From contig NC_059268.1 in NCBI RefSeq assembly GCF_017591435.1, positions 20,099,184 through 20,163,183 on the forward strand: a stretch of 64,000 bases of DNA. Direction: 5' to 3'. Origin of the DNA: Portunus trituberculatus. Lineage: Eukaryota > Arthropoda > Malacostraca > Decapoda > Portunidae. The translations under genes were made by a program, and so were the position numbers. A model generated the notes under the pieces. That model was not told where the DNA came from and searched no databases. It saw nothing but the letters and a program-made list of their open reading frames with translations. Below, piece after piece: positions 15,531 through 32,025 of this stretch (its first letter is position 1; every line of letters starts with the position of its first letter).

Positions 15531-15944
15531 TCACTCTTAGTCATTGAAATTGTAAGACACAGCGAAACTTTTTCTCGAGATGAGTGACAGGTTGGCGCGG
15601 TCCGTGTATATGAGAGAAGGCAGTAAATGCTTCAGCCGTGAGGCCTTGGGGAGCGACGATTTGCCATGGGGGCGTAGCTAGAATACTCCACTATCAGGTC
15701 CTAAACGCTGTACTCGGAAACGCCTCTACTCTGCCTCGACTTTATTATTTATTATTATTTTTTTATGTAAGAGGGAGAACTATAAAAGGAAAAAAATATT
15801 AGGAAAAAACCGCTGGAATTGTAGTATCCACAAGAGATCCAAAGAATTAGTCCAAATTCAAGGTCACATGTCTTGACACCTCTCTCTTAAAAGAAGGTAA
15901 GTCGTAGGAAGGACTACTTTCCAAAGACTCTGGGACTAGGTAGA

Positions 15945-16159
15945 TTAACCCCTTCAGTACCATGACGCGTTTTCATATGCATTCTGGTTACTATTTCTGT
16001 GATTCTATAAAGCTTCAGAAACTTATATGGTGGGATGAAATAATGAAGATTCTGGTCATTAATCTTTTGAGCTCCATAGACCTTTCCTAATGTAAACAAA
16101 ATCGTCTAATCGTACCCAAAACCCAAGGCAAAAATGTGTCCCAGTATTGAAGGGGTTAA
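15945..16159 (+). mobile_element. piggyBac-like MITE (family P), copy 1
   Basis: Flanked by TTAA on both sides. Left end TTAACCCCTTCAGTACC; the right end reads, on the minus strand, TTAACCCCTTCAATACTGG. The TTAA target duplication plus CCC-initial terminal inverted repeats are the hallmark of piggyBac-type elements; it is about 215 bp and non-coding. Confidence 0.8.
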
Positions 16160-16305
16160 GTGACACGGTTCTTACGATTCTAGTGATAGAATCGCAAAGC
16201 TTCTACTTCATTAACGGAGGAAACAATGTTGAGAAGCCGGATAATCATCTCTGTGGCCTTTGAAAACAGCGTTGAGAGAGCTGCAGTTTCTGGAATATCG
16301 TACTT
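16160..16305. mobile_element. Family A fragment
   Basis: Contains gccggataatcatctctgtgg and cctttgaaaacagcgttgagagag, the terminal third of family A. Confidence 0.5.
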
Positions 16306-16429
16306 AGGCGGCATTGCTATAAGATAACCCCAGAATTTAGTAGAGAAATATAAAAACCTAGGATAAAATGGAATTTAAACAAAGAAAGCAATAATGAACT
16401 GCAAAATATTCTCATACCTAAACTCCATT

Positions 16430-17228
16430 TTGACCCCTTTTGTACTGGGACACATTTTTACCTTGAAATTTCTGTATAATTAGACCATTTTATTGACATT
16501 AGAAACGGTCTATGGAAGTCTTAAGATCAATGGCCACAGTTTTCACTATGTAAATCCCCACATGAGTTTTTGAAGCTGTATAAAATTACCAAATAGTAAT
16601 GTCACGGTCGCCAATTGTTACGTTCACCGGTTAAATGGGTAAGATTGGCATCGGGTAGCCGGTGAACAATAAAAAAAAAAAAAAAAAAAAACAAATCTGC
16701 AGGTTCAACTGGTGAGGATATGCAAAGGGGGCACTTAAGAAGCTATTTAATAACCCAATAACAAAACACATGAAACTGACATACACATATACATACAACA
16801 CAAATATAACAAAGAAGAACCCAACTTAACAATACCTAACAATAATACTAATCCTATATGGAGGCAATGTGGAAAAAACGGGACGAGGGGAAGTGATACT
16901 TACGAGGTGTCGCAGTGGAGAAGTGCTGGGTGAGGTGGATCCCACGGTATTCCAAGAAGCGTTGTATTCACTGGTTGAGCCCTTGACCTCGACTGACCCA
17001 AAAATCAGAGAGCTCGCTTAACACTTCCGCTTGAGTCGAATGGGGCCGCGTGAATCCAACTTCGGGACAGTAGCGGGGCTTCATGAGACGGTGACGTGGA
17101 GGGGAGGTGGAGAGGTGGCGAACGAGGTAGCAAGCGGAGGAGGTGAGGGTAGTGGAGTATGTTACGGGCGGGCCGTAACAGTAAGCAGAATTAATATGAA
17201 AACGCGTCATGGTACTGAATGGGGTTAA
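16430..17228 (-). mobile_element. piggyBac-like MITE (family P), copy 2, split by a nested insertion
   Basis: The left part 16430-16599 matches the minus orientation of copy 1 (ttgtactgggacacattttt...ccccacatgagttttt). The right part 17181-17228 resumes with aatatgaaaacgcgtcat and ends GGGGTTAA. The 581 bp between them is a separate element. Confidence 0.78.
16600..17180. mobile_element. 581-bp insertion with TGT...ACA ends and 4-bp target duplication (solo LTR or TIR element)
   Basis: Begins TGTCACGGTCGCC and ends GGGCGGGCCGTAACA; GTAA stands immediately on both sides (16596-16599 and 17181-17184). It contains a poly-A run at about 16671-16691. TG...CA termini plus a 4-bp duplication fit a solo LTR of a Gypsy-like retrotransposon; the short inverted ends (TGTYACGG) could also be those of a DNA element. 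Confidence 0.65.
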
Positions 17229-17554
17229 GGCACCGTGGTATGAACCTTCCTCCCAAGCCTGACCATTGAATGACAGCGCAAGTCTTGAAGTCTATTTATA
17301 CTGCAACACTACACCACTCACATGCTGCTTGATTGACTTGGGTAATCTCTACTTGACGTGGAGCCAGTCACTGATATACACAACCTCCCATGTCCTCAGC
17401 AAGCAAACCCTTTCCTCACCATCACCATCATCACCACCACTGACTAGAGCAATGACAGTGACAGGAACGCAGGCAGCCTTGTCCTTCCTTAACAAAAAAC
17501 CTCCTTAAGTACCTCATCTCTCCCCCTTCTTGGTTCCTATTACTCATAAGCCCT

Positions 17555-17768
17555 TTAACCCCTTCAGTACCGTGACGTGTTTCCATATTCGTTTAGGTTA
17601 CCATTTGATGATTTTATACAGCTTCAAAACGTTATGTAGGGGCTTAAAATAGTGAAGACTCTGGCCATTAAGCTTGTGATCTCCACAGACCCTTCTAAAT
17701 GTAAATAAAATAATCTTATCATACCCAAAACTCAAGGTAGAAATGCATCCCAATACTGAAAGGGTCAA
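17555..17768 (+). mobile_element. piggyBac-like MITE (family P), copy 3
   Basis: Left TTAACCCCTTCAGTACCGTGACG is intact; the right end is degenerate (ccaatactgaaagggtcaa). The interior parallels copy 1 throughout. Confidence 0.75.
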
Positions 17769-17913
17769 ATTTAAGCCTTTGAAAAATCCATCAGGGTCTC
17801 TTGTTACTATTGTGCTGCTTTATGTGCGTTTCCTCAGCTATTACTCCCAGAAAAGCACTCTTTACCTATAAGTTCAGCATCTTGAGTAATACTAGGTAGT
17901 AATAATAGGTGAA

Positions 17914-18027
17914 AGGGTATGAATTGTATATAATAAGTTCCTTTATTTATGTACGTATACCCATGAGCATGGGGCTGATGTTGGCAAGAAGTTCCTGTAA
18001 GTGCACATTATACACAATTCATACCCT
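17914..18027. mobile_element. 114-bp inverted-repeat unit
   Basis: Ends are AGGGTATGAATTGTATATAA and its near-perfect complement TTATACACAATTCATACCCT; the interior is unique and non-coding. It could be a small MITE or a hairpin. Confidence 0.5.
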
Positions 18028-18362
18028 AACAATTGTGAAAGTCATGAGGGGATGAATGAACCAACTTTCCTTGAGTATAAAAATCACACTGGCATTTTTA
18101 TTAACGTCTCATCACAACACGAGGGACACAGAACTAAGCGCACCGAACCTTGTTAAAAATAGCACATTTCACTATGTATAATAATCTATTTTGGATGCAT
18201 ATAAAAACAAACAGTTACAAAATTTCTATACAAAGACAACAGTAGAACCATAATGTGTACTGGCAGTTTGGAAGGCGTCAGCTGTATTGGCAAACTTTGC
18301 ACCTCTTATGTATGATAGAAATTTTCAATGTTCTCTAGATGAATAATGGTAATAACAATAAC

Positions 18363-18715
<353 letters not shown>

Positions 18716-19383
18716 CACCATGAGCAGCACAGTATGAGGGTGGTGTGGGTGTGGACGAGGCTGAGAGAGGCAGGTGGACTCAACAAAAACACAGAGACAT
18801 GCCACTACAGCCGCCTCTTCCTCCGACTGTCCCCATCATCATCTTCGGTTCCTGAGAAGAGAAAGAGGAAGTGAAGCGTGGATTCCTTGTCAGAGTGTAG
18901 TAAAGTGTAGGGAGGTGAGAAACACTGAAGGTTGTCACTCCTAAAGCTATCAAAATGTGTTAAGGTGAATATGACATGAGAATATTACTGCTTGGTGAGA
19001 GACAGAGACAGTGAGAGAGAATGTGCAAAGTGATAACACAATATGATAAATGTGCAAAAAAAGTGAATTACAGATACAAGAGGTGGGATTATTAATAACA
19101 TCTCCAAGATTAATAGCATTTCAAAATTTAACACTGGATCACTGGAGCAGAGGTTTGAGCAAAGCTGACCATGAATGAGATGACCTATACACACTCATGA
19201 ATACAGAGAACTAATGGAATATAAATGATGCCAAGTCTAGTGTAAGTCTGGTGAGTCGTAAAATATTCTTCACCTGCCATGAATGTCCAACTTACAAAAG
19301 GATGGTGCTGGTGCTTGTCTTACATTGTACTATGAGGTGAGTGAACAATACAAGACCCAATAAAGTAGGTCTGAGGCAAAGGA

Positions 19384-19736
19384 ACTGTGTATCTCAGCTG
19401 GCTAGGTACAAATGGTGATCCAGGAATTGTGTGTCTCAGCTGGCAAGGTACAAATGGTGATCCAGGAATTGTGTGTCTCAGCTGGCAAGGTACAAATGGT
19501 GATCCAGGAATTGTGTGTCTCAGCTGGCAAGGTACAAATGGTGGTGATCCAGGGAACTGTGTGTGTCAGCTGGCAGGGTACAAATAGTGATCCAGGAAAT
19601 TGTGTGTATCTCAGCTGGCAAGGTACAAATGGTGGTGGTCCAGAGAACTGTGTGTGTCTCAGCTGGCAAGGTACAAATGGTGGTGGTCCAGAGAACTGTG
19701 TGTGTCTCAGCTGGCAAGGTACAAATGGTGATCAAG
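19384..19736. repeat. Minisatellite, 8 units of 42-48 bp
   Basis: cagctggcaaggtacaaat starts at 19395, 19437, 19479, 19521, 19567, 19612, 19660 and 19708. Spacing rises from 42 to 48 by gain of ggt and gt steps. The near-multiple-of-three length keeps several frames open, but nothing suggests protein coding. Confidence 0.9.
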
Positions 19737-19739
19737 AGT

Positions 19740-21860
19740 AGCTTAAGATATACTAGCATTTATAGTTTTACCACAGAAAATAGATCATTGAAGTTACACT
19801 AACAAATATATACTCTGAAAGACAATAAGGTATTAAAAACATACATAATCTGTATGACTGTCTTCCTCATTTATATTTATGACAAATGCGAATAGCAAAC
19901 ATGCTTCCATGCTAGCCACTATGCTTACATAATGAACCTACTGAATGTTGAAAAAAAAAAAAAATACATTTGTGCAAATAAAAGATAAAATGACTTTCCT
20001 GGAGATTGAAGCTATTGAGCAACACCATGAACTATGCCCTTAAAACAATACAGTAACAAAATAATAGAAACAAATACACAAGTAAAGATGAAAAAAAAAA
20101 ATTACATCTCAGTGACCAAATGAGAAATAAAGTGAAGTACATATCATCACCACAGCCTCAACACTGACCAGATGTCTGTCAACCTTCTCTTGGTGGCTGA
20201 AGGGAACACTCACGCACATCACCACCTGCTGCTGTGTCTACCTGCAGTAACACTACTCCTTTTTGAAACCATGGGGGAGTGGAAGCCAAGGGTGGACAGA
20301 TCAAAAGGTGGATAGAGTAGAATGATGACAAAAATACATGTGATGGAGGAAAAAAAAAAAAAAAAAAAAAAAAAATGAAAAGGGTACAGTAGAAGTAATA
20401 AGATTAAAAAGCTAAATAATCGTAGTAATCATGATAATAAAGGAAAAGAAAGGGAGTCAAGATTATGTTCTGACAACCCACAAGCACAAGCAGACTCTCA
20501 CTCACTTTCCGATCATCCCTCTAGCGCACACTCGTCCTGTGTCCTCTGACCCGGGAACTCACGACCCTGCAAATGACGCACGTGAGGTCAAGTCAAGAGA
20601 ATGTGTTAGTAGACTGACAGAAAGGGAGTTGGGAGGAAGAGGCAAGAAAAGAGAATGACAGTAGAATGAAAGAGAGCCAGGGAAGAGAAAGAGGAGAGGC
20701 AGGTAGAGGACAGAAAGAGGAGGATGAGAGGCCTCACAAATGTTCCTCTTCTCAGGTGGTTAGTGAACCAGACCACCACCACCTCTGAGCGTTCTTCTAA
20801 ATAGATCACCACATATAACACACAGTCATTTGCCATTACACTGTGACTTACATGGATCCCCTAAAAATATAAAAATCCTTCATCTTTCATTATATGGAAG
20901 GACTGGATGTACAGATATTCAAAGACAGTTAAAAAGGATTCGTTAGGTCACCAGTAGACAGATTCATTCTAGGCATGCATGGTCCTGGAAACCAAGACAA
21001 CAGAGGCAACCACAGCCCTTTACAAGTAGTGACACAGCCCACCCCTCACACCACCACCACTACAATGCTGCAATGAATCAAAAGTCAACCTCCCTCAAGC
21101 AGAGCTGCAAGCTATACAGGTTAGAGAATACATTCAACAAGAGGCACACTTCAAAAAGGTAATATATTTACACTGAAATTCAAACAGGTCTGAAAAATGG
21201 AATTTCAAATTAAACAACTGTAAGAACTGTATACTGTGATGGCAACAATATTATACTGGTAAAATGTGTCAATTTCTATAACTACTACACTACTACAGTA
21301 TATTAATGCAAAGTTCTATGTATAAATATTACTGATATTTTACAAGGTTTATGATGATCACATAAAGTTAACGTCTGCAAAAACATTGAATATTTGTAAC
21401 AATTTCAATAACTTGTATGTATAATCTATCAATCTACCTTATATATGGAAAAAGTTTGCCTTTCCCTTTAATAGGTGTTCTCTCCTCACTGCTATTACCT
21501 CTCCACCCATTCATTCATCTAATCTTCCATGTGGAAACCTATAACTAGTGAAATAACTTTCCTTCCTCAACTTTGTGTCTTCCCTTGAACTGTCCTTGCC
21601 TCAAGCATTACCACCGTTCACAACAGCTGTGAAAATACAAGAATACTTGATGATAAAGGTATAAGAGTGAGGATACACAAAGAGTTTTGAGTAGCAAAGC
21701 TGTGGAAAAGCACAGCCCAGCAATTAGGAAGCTTACAAAAGCAGCAACCACATAAGCAATAATAGAGGACAACAGAAGATGCATCACAGCTGAAAAAGGT
21801 TGAGATTGCACAGTTGCAGGATCTCAGCTTTGTATAAAGACAGATCATTGACTCTTTGAA
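19740..21860. other. Unique AT-rich non-coding sequence
   Basis: Contains poly-A runs (about 19951, 20090, 20350-20374) and no recognisable gene or repeat family; possibly retroposon tails. Confidence 0.5.
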
Positions 21861-21867
21861 AGATCTT

Positions 21868-22190
21868 TGTGTGTGTGCTTCACTGTTTGATCTGCTGCAG
21901 TGTCTGACGGGACAGCCAGACGTTACCCTACGGAACGAGCTCAGAGCTCATTATTTCCGATCTTTGGATAGGCCTGAGACCAGGCACACACCACACACCG
22001 GGACAACAAGGTCACAACTCCTCGATTTACATCCCGTACCTACTCACTGCTAGGTGAACAGGGGCTACACGTGAAAGGAGACACACCCAAATATCTCCAC
22101 CCGGCCGGGGAATCGAACCCCGGTCCTCTGGCTTGTGAAGCCAGCGCTCTAACCACTGAGCTACGGTGTGTGCATGTGTGTGTGTGTGCA
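21868..22190 (-). mobile_element. tRNA-derived SINE (family V), Val-like head
   Basis: On the minus strand: GTAGCTCAGTGGTTAGAGCG (A box), an anticodon arm with loop TTCACAA (CAC), a B box GGGGTTCGATTCCCC, then a body with gtagcccctgttcacctagc and gatcggaaataatgagctct, ending in a GT/CA tail. No matching acceptor stem, so it is a retroposon rather than a tRNA gene. Confidence 0.85.
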
Positions 22191-22659
22191 CATCTCACTT
22201 TATCTGACTCACTAAGCTCCAAGCAGTACACAAATACATAGATCATGAGCCTTATAGAGTTGATAGTGAACCTCCATATTTTCCTAAGCCATTTCAGGAT
22301 ATCTTTGATTCATGAACACAAGGGAACAATCAACTCTCTCAAGACGAGTAATTGTCGTCGTCATCATCACCATCAGTCCCACGTCCTATATTAAGCAGGA
22401 TTCATATTAGAGATATTACTAATGACAAATACAACGCAGTTATTCACACTTACTACCTATGAATAAATTTACAAAGTTCCACGTCTTCTTCATTCACTTC
22501 CCTCACATTCCACACAGCCATTCATGCAGCCACAAGTGCTTTTCTGGCAAATATTCCATGTATGAATGTCAAAGAGAAAAACTTGAAGCTTTGTGATCTT
22601 TGCTTAACTCATCCATAGGGAGACATTTCCTTTGGTTGTCCAATTCAGGAAAACAATTG

Positions 22660-22866
22660 AGTAGAGAGGTCAGACTATCTTGAACTATTTTCAAAGGCCA
22701 CACTGATGATAAACTGGTTTCTCAAAGCTGCTGCTTCTTTTAACAATATAAAAATCTTGTTAATCTGTCCCTAGAACATTAAAAACACACTTACAAGCCC
22801 ATGAAGCTTCAACTATAAATCTTTTTGAAGTAGTGAAGTGTAGCACAGAAGTGTTTCAAGATATGG
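22660..22866. mobile_element. Inverted-repeat element, family A
   Basis: Shares aaaggccacactgatgataa, caatataaaaatcttgttaatctg and the end gtagcacagaagtgtttcaag with other copies. It lies in the 3' flank of NUP58. Confidence 0.6.
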
Positions 22867-23029
22867 ACAATACTCACAGGGCTCTACTGATTCAAATTCC
22901 ACAAGAAAAACATACCGAAATCCTTCTAGAGAACAAAGCTCCTGATCATTTGGCTTCCACATTCTACTCTGTAAATTCTCCTATGATCCAAAACCTCCAT
23001 GACATAAACAGTTTCCTGAGAACCACACT

Positions 23030-23035
23030 TTTATT
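23030..23035 (-). terminator. Candidate polyadenylation signal of NUP58
   Basis: AATAAA on the minus strand, about 206 bases after the NUP58 stop codon. It is the first canonical hexamer I noticed downstream of the stop. Confidence 0.45.
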
Positions 23036-23240
23036 TGTCCTTCCCAAAGTAATGAATAGATGGTAAAATTATCAACATAAGAAATAACATGAAGACTGAA
23101 GTACATAATATCACCACTGAAGTAAACTTGCTTCCTTGTTATGAAATGGCCCTTGAAGAGAATCCACACAGCAGCAACTTCTCCGTAGAACAACTTGCAC
23201 GTACACAAACAATCACAGATCACAACCTAGCAAGATGTTG

Positions 23241-27452
<4,212 letters not shown>

Positions 27453-27459
27453 GAGGGCT

Positions 27460-28520
27460 GTATAACGCTGAGTTCACCACACTGCCTTGTAACTCTTTGG
27501 ATCTGCACATGAGAAAATACATCACAACTTAAAATAAATCAGATAAAAATCCATAAACCTAATTGATAAAGCAAATAAAACATATAATGATATATACGCT
27601 GGCGGGACGTGTATATTAAGACAGTGCCATGTATACAGCCTTCCCAATCCTCACATACATTATTTACTCATAACTAGACAAGGAGTTTGGTCTGGCAATC
27701 ACAATGAGACTATGAATAGACTAAAATAACACAGCAGACACTTATATTGCTTCAAAATCATCGTCTCATAGGAAACATTTCGGCACTAAGGCGAATTCAA
27801 AGCTGCCTTGTGAACAGCTAGTAGTGGCTGACCCTGGCTTGCGTTCTGAATACTCGTTCTTTATCTCACGGCTGATATGGTGGTCACACTCCGCTTGCCT
27901 TCAATGCTAAGGTGGGAGGAATTTGGACGTGCAAATCATTTAAAGAACTCCGTACACAGTTAATTCCTTTGGTGGTGGTAAACAGACCTACGCCGCGCTG
28001 CAATACTCACTCTTTGTAACGGCGCGCAGATAGACATGTTAAATAAATTCGTAGATAGAGAAGATAAAATGCCTGAGAAGAGAGTTTATACTATCTAATA
28101 TATTTTTGATAAGTATAAAGTGGAAATGGCTGGATGTTTTGGGAGTTTGATAAGCGAAGATTTTTTATACTTTTAATATACTTAATTCACACAATTTTTT
28201 AAAACTAGTTAGGTAAGAAATATTTTGATGGTGTGGATATTAGTTTCAGTATTTATCGAGTCATAAAATAGCAAGCATTCGTACATGGCTTCGATTTTTC
28301 TATACGTCATTTTCAAAATTATTTACGTAATTTAGCCGACTCACCCCACTTCCCGCTCTCTCTGATGGTGACAGCCAATCATAGCGTCGAGTTGGCTTCT
28401 CTTTTAACACCTCGGTTCGTCAATATTTTGCGTAATATTCAGTGACATCTACGTGTTTTCATGTGTTTCTAGGCTCAGGTATGTAAATTATAATAGTAGA
28501 AGGAAAAAGAAAGTAGAAAT
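27460..28520. other. NUP58 upstream region
   Basis: Should contain the NUP58 5' UTR and promoter; I see no TATA box or other decisive core element. No further gene is recognised. Confidence 0.35.
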
Positions 28521-28525
28521 AAAGT

Positions 28526-28612
28526 AGTGATGGGCGAACCGAGTACTTCCTGCAAACCGAGTATTTCGGTATTGATTACACTGTGAAACCGAGTAAACCG
28601 AGTACGAAATGA
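28526..28612. mobile_element. Fragment with hAT-like tip (AGTGATGGGCGAACCGAGTA)
   Basis: AGTGATGGGC-type tips are common at ends of hAT-superfamily elements; here it is followed by repeated aaaccgagta motifs. No second end was identified. Confidence 0.35.
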
Positions 28613-29000
28613 TTACTTTTCACTAACCTAACTTAACGTAAGGGAGAGAATCGTGTAAGAAAACTAATCTCTTGGTGTAGTTAGACTGAGGTTTTTAACT
28701 TCTTCTGTACAAGGTAGGCCGTATATCATGAGACCATGTTTCACTTGACTTTCAATGTTATTATAATATGAGAATGTGAATTATGTGCATGCACTTATAG
28801 TTGACATTAGCAGATAATTTCTTTCTTGATATAACTAAAATAGAGAAAATAATAGTATAATGGATATAGAATGCCAGAAGCTTATCATAGCGGGGCTCAG
28901 CGTCACGGGTCTCCACCCTCCCTGCCTCTACCTCCTTACTCCTCCTCCTCTCTTCTTCCTATAACTCCTTACCCTCCTCCATCCACTTCCTCTCATTCCT

Positions 29001-29009
<9 letters not shown>

Positions 29010-29083
<74 letters not shown>

Positions 29084-29199
29084 TCCCTCCATCTCCCTTT
29101 CCTAAAGGTCATGTCATATTACTTGACCCTGTTTTATTCCACTTCGACCAATAGAGTTGCCTCCTTTTCGCTCCTTCACTTTCCTTCCAATCTCCCCAT

Positions 29200-29253
<54 letters not shown>

Positions 29254-29271
29254 ATGTCCGTCACCCCACCC

Positions 29272-29353
<82 letters not shown>
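29010..29353. repeat. Microsatellites CT, GA and CT-GT compound
   Basis: CT 29010-29081, GA 29203-29251, CT 29275-29308 switching to GT until 29353. Confidence 0.95.
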
Positions 29354-29354
<1 letters not shown>

Positions 29355-29523
29355 TGTGGGTAACGTCTCTACCCGTCTTTATTTATTAGGCATCACAAGG
29401 TGTGAAGGCAGCTGCCCCCGCCTTGCCGCAGCCTGCTGTGACGTAGTACATCATGTGTGTGGGTAGACGGCTGGCTGATATGATGCTAACGCTGCCAACG
29501 GAAACTGCGAAACTGGCTAACTG

Positions 29524-29584
29524 CTAGTGGTGGGCAAGTAATACCGGTACCAGCCTTAACGGTACTGTACCCCATAACGACGGC

Positions 29585-29590
<6 letters not shown>
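29524..29590. mobile_element. hAT-like tip with GGTACC/GGTACT motifs, truncated by a CA array
   Basis: ctagtggtgggcaagtaata followed by ccggtaccagccttaacggt; the same sequence recurs at 33190-33240. It is cut off by the CA array at 29587. Confidence 0.4.
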
Positions 29591-29628
<38 letters not shown>

Positions 29629-29651
29629 CTCAGCTATAAGTCGCTCTATGT

Positions 29652-29702
<51 letters not shown>

Positions 29703-29775
29703 CCACTTTTCAACACCCTCCAGCTGGGAGTGGGTGTCAGTGGTTCCAGCTGGTGGGCTCCATCATACACAAGAC

Positions 29776-29838
<63 letters not shown>

Positions 29839-29884
29839 TCCTCACACCAGTGGTTAGCTGGTGAGAGAGAGAGAGAGAGAGAGA

Positions 29885-29929
<45 letters not shown>

Positions 29930-29970
29930 GAGCCAGGTATCGGCCTGGAGCCAGGTATGGATCCAGAGAG

Positions 29971-30101
29971 CCTCCTTGATGACGTCACATTTATTCGTTA
30001 CGCAAATCATTTTGAAAATGAGGATTCCCAAAAAGGCAGCTGGACACGAATGTTTTAAAAATTCTGACTCGTTATCAATCGAAACTAACTTCTAAAATAC
30101 A

Positions 30102-30106
<5 letters not shown>
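29971..30106. repeat. 136-bp duplicated segment, copy 1
   Basis: Matches 31890-32025 with two mismatches seen; includes TGACGTCA and ggattcccaaaaaggcagct. Confidence 0.9.
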
Positions 30107-30155
<49 letters not shown>

Positions 30156-30434
30156 GTCGCTATATTGGTAACAGAATTCAAACCCACGCAGCTGAGAGGT
30201 AGGTGACGGGATGTCTATACTATGGTAGTGCCCTCAGTCATTCATCGCTTTCTCTGGTCTACTCCCGAACAAGACACTCACAGTGCATGTACACACTGAA
30301 CCTTCATTTCTACATAACTTAATCGACAAGAACGTGTATTTCACAACCAAACTATTAATGATTTCACGACAAAATTCCACGTTCAAGGAAATTTCATCTC
30401 TTATCTAAAGAAATCTGTTGGTAACTGATAGGTC

Positions 30435-30633
30435 TAATCCCTTAAGTGGCATTTTTACGATAGTTTGTGTGTGATTAGATGATTTTGCTTACAATAAGAA
30501 GGGTCTACGGTGTCAGAGATTAATGGCCAGTTTTCACTATTTTAATCCCCACATAAGTTTGTGAAGCTGTATAAAATCATTGAGTAATAGCCAGAATAGA
30601 TATGAAAACACGTCATGTTACTGCAGGGGTTAA
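30435..30633 (-). mobile_element. piggyBac-like MITE (family P), copy 4
   Basis: Minus-orientation copy; ends GCAGGGGTTAA at 30633 with the left end degraded (ctaatcccttaagtgg). The interior matches the other copies (ccccacataagtttgtgaag, gatatgaaaacacgtcatg). Confidence 0.72.
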
Positions 30634-30834
30634 CACGGCGGGGCGAGGCGAGGCGATAGAAGCACCTTGCTTTGCTCCGGGCTGTGTGTTTCCTATATAT
30701 CAGCTTCCCCTTGCTCAATAAGCGCTAAGAATAGGACACATTTCGCTATAGGCGAAATGTGCAGTTTGTGTTGACAGACTAGGATAATAAAGAGGGACGC
30801 CAGAGATGAAACGTATACAGAACGGTGAAATAAC

Positions 30835-30876
<42 letters not shown>

Positions 30877-30878
<2 letters not shown>

Positions 30879-31092
30879 CAGAGTCTATCCGAAGATCTGT
30901 GCTCTGAGCTTGTTCCGTAATGGGGAAGGCTGGCTGGGTAACTACCGGGCGACCATAGTGAATCACACACATACACACACACACACACACGCAGTGTAGT
31001 GGTTACACACACACACACACACACAGAGGGTCCGGGTTCAGTCCCAGGCGGCAGGCAAATGGGCAACACAACACACACACTGTTCACACACA

Positions 31093-31126
<34 letters not shown>

Positions 31127-31211
31127 GTCTCAGTCCTAACCGAAGATCGGTCTATGAGCTCTGAGCTTGCTCCGTAATGGGAAGGCTGGCTGGGTGACCA
31201 CACGACCAGTG

Positions 31212-31257
<46 letters not shown>

Positions 31258-31273
31258 GTACCATGAAAGAAAA

Positions 31274-31317
<44 letters not shown>

Positions 31318-31400
31318 CCACCTCCCCCTCCAACACCCTCCAGCTGGGAGCTGGGTGTCAGTGGTTCCAGCTGGTGGGCTCCCCCATAACGAAAGATAAG

Positions 31401-31439
<39 letters not shown>

Positions 31440-31526
31440 CTCAGTCCTATCCGAAGATCGCTCTATGAGCTCTGAGCTTGCTCCGTAATGGGAAGGCTGG
31501 CTGGGTGACTACCACGACCATAGTGA

Positions 31527-31540
<14 letters not shown>
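30877..31540 (+). mobile_element. SINE family V fragments, one with CA repeats in place of the anticodon arm
   Basis: Body fragments at 30877-30966, 31127-31210 and 31437-31530. At 30991-31065 the head reads gcagtgtagtggtta, then a CA run, then gagggtccgggttcagtccc (B box): the anticodon stem-loop is replaced by CA units. Confidence 0.7.
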
Positions 31541-31557
<17 letters not shown>

Positions 31558-31579
31558 CTAAGTACCATGAAAGAAAATG

Positions 31580-31620
<41 letters not shown>

Positions 31621-31703
31621 CCACCTTCCTCCAACACCCTCCAGCTGGGAGCTGGGTGTCAGTGGTTCCAGCTGGTGGGCTCCCTTATAACGAAAGATAA
31701 GGC

Positions 31704-31832
<129 letters not shown>

Positions 31833-31889
31833 CACACCCTCGGGCCTGGAGCCAGGTATCGGCCTGGGTCCAGCCGGGGTGGGGTCAAC

Positions 31890-32025
31890 CCTCCTTGATG
31901 ACGTCACATATATTCGTTACGCAAATCATTTTGAAAATGAGGATTCCCAAAAAGGCAGCTGGACACGAATGTTATAAAAATTCTGACTCGTTATCAATCG
32001 AAACTAACTTCTAAAATACAAAAAC
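31890..32025. repeat. 136-bp duplicated segment, copy 2
   Basis: Partner of 29971-30106, same orientation, 1.9 kb apart. Sequence to about 32570 is AT-rich with no gene. Confidence 0.9.

Noticed and set aside
19384..19736. CRISPR-like spacing of direct repeats
   Set aside because: Units are contiguous with no unique spacers, and the genome is eukaryotic; it is a minisatellite.
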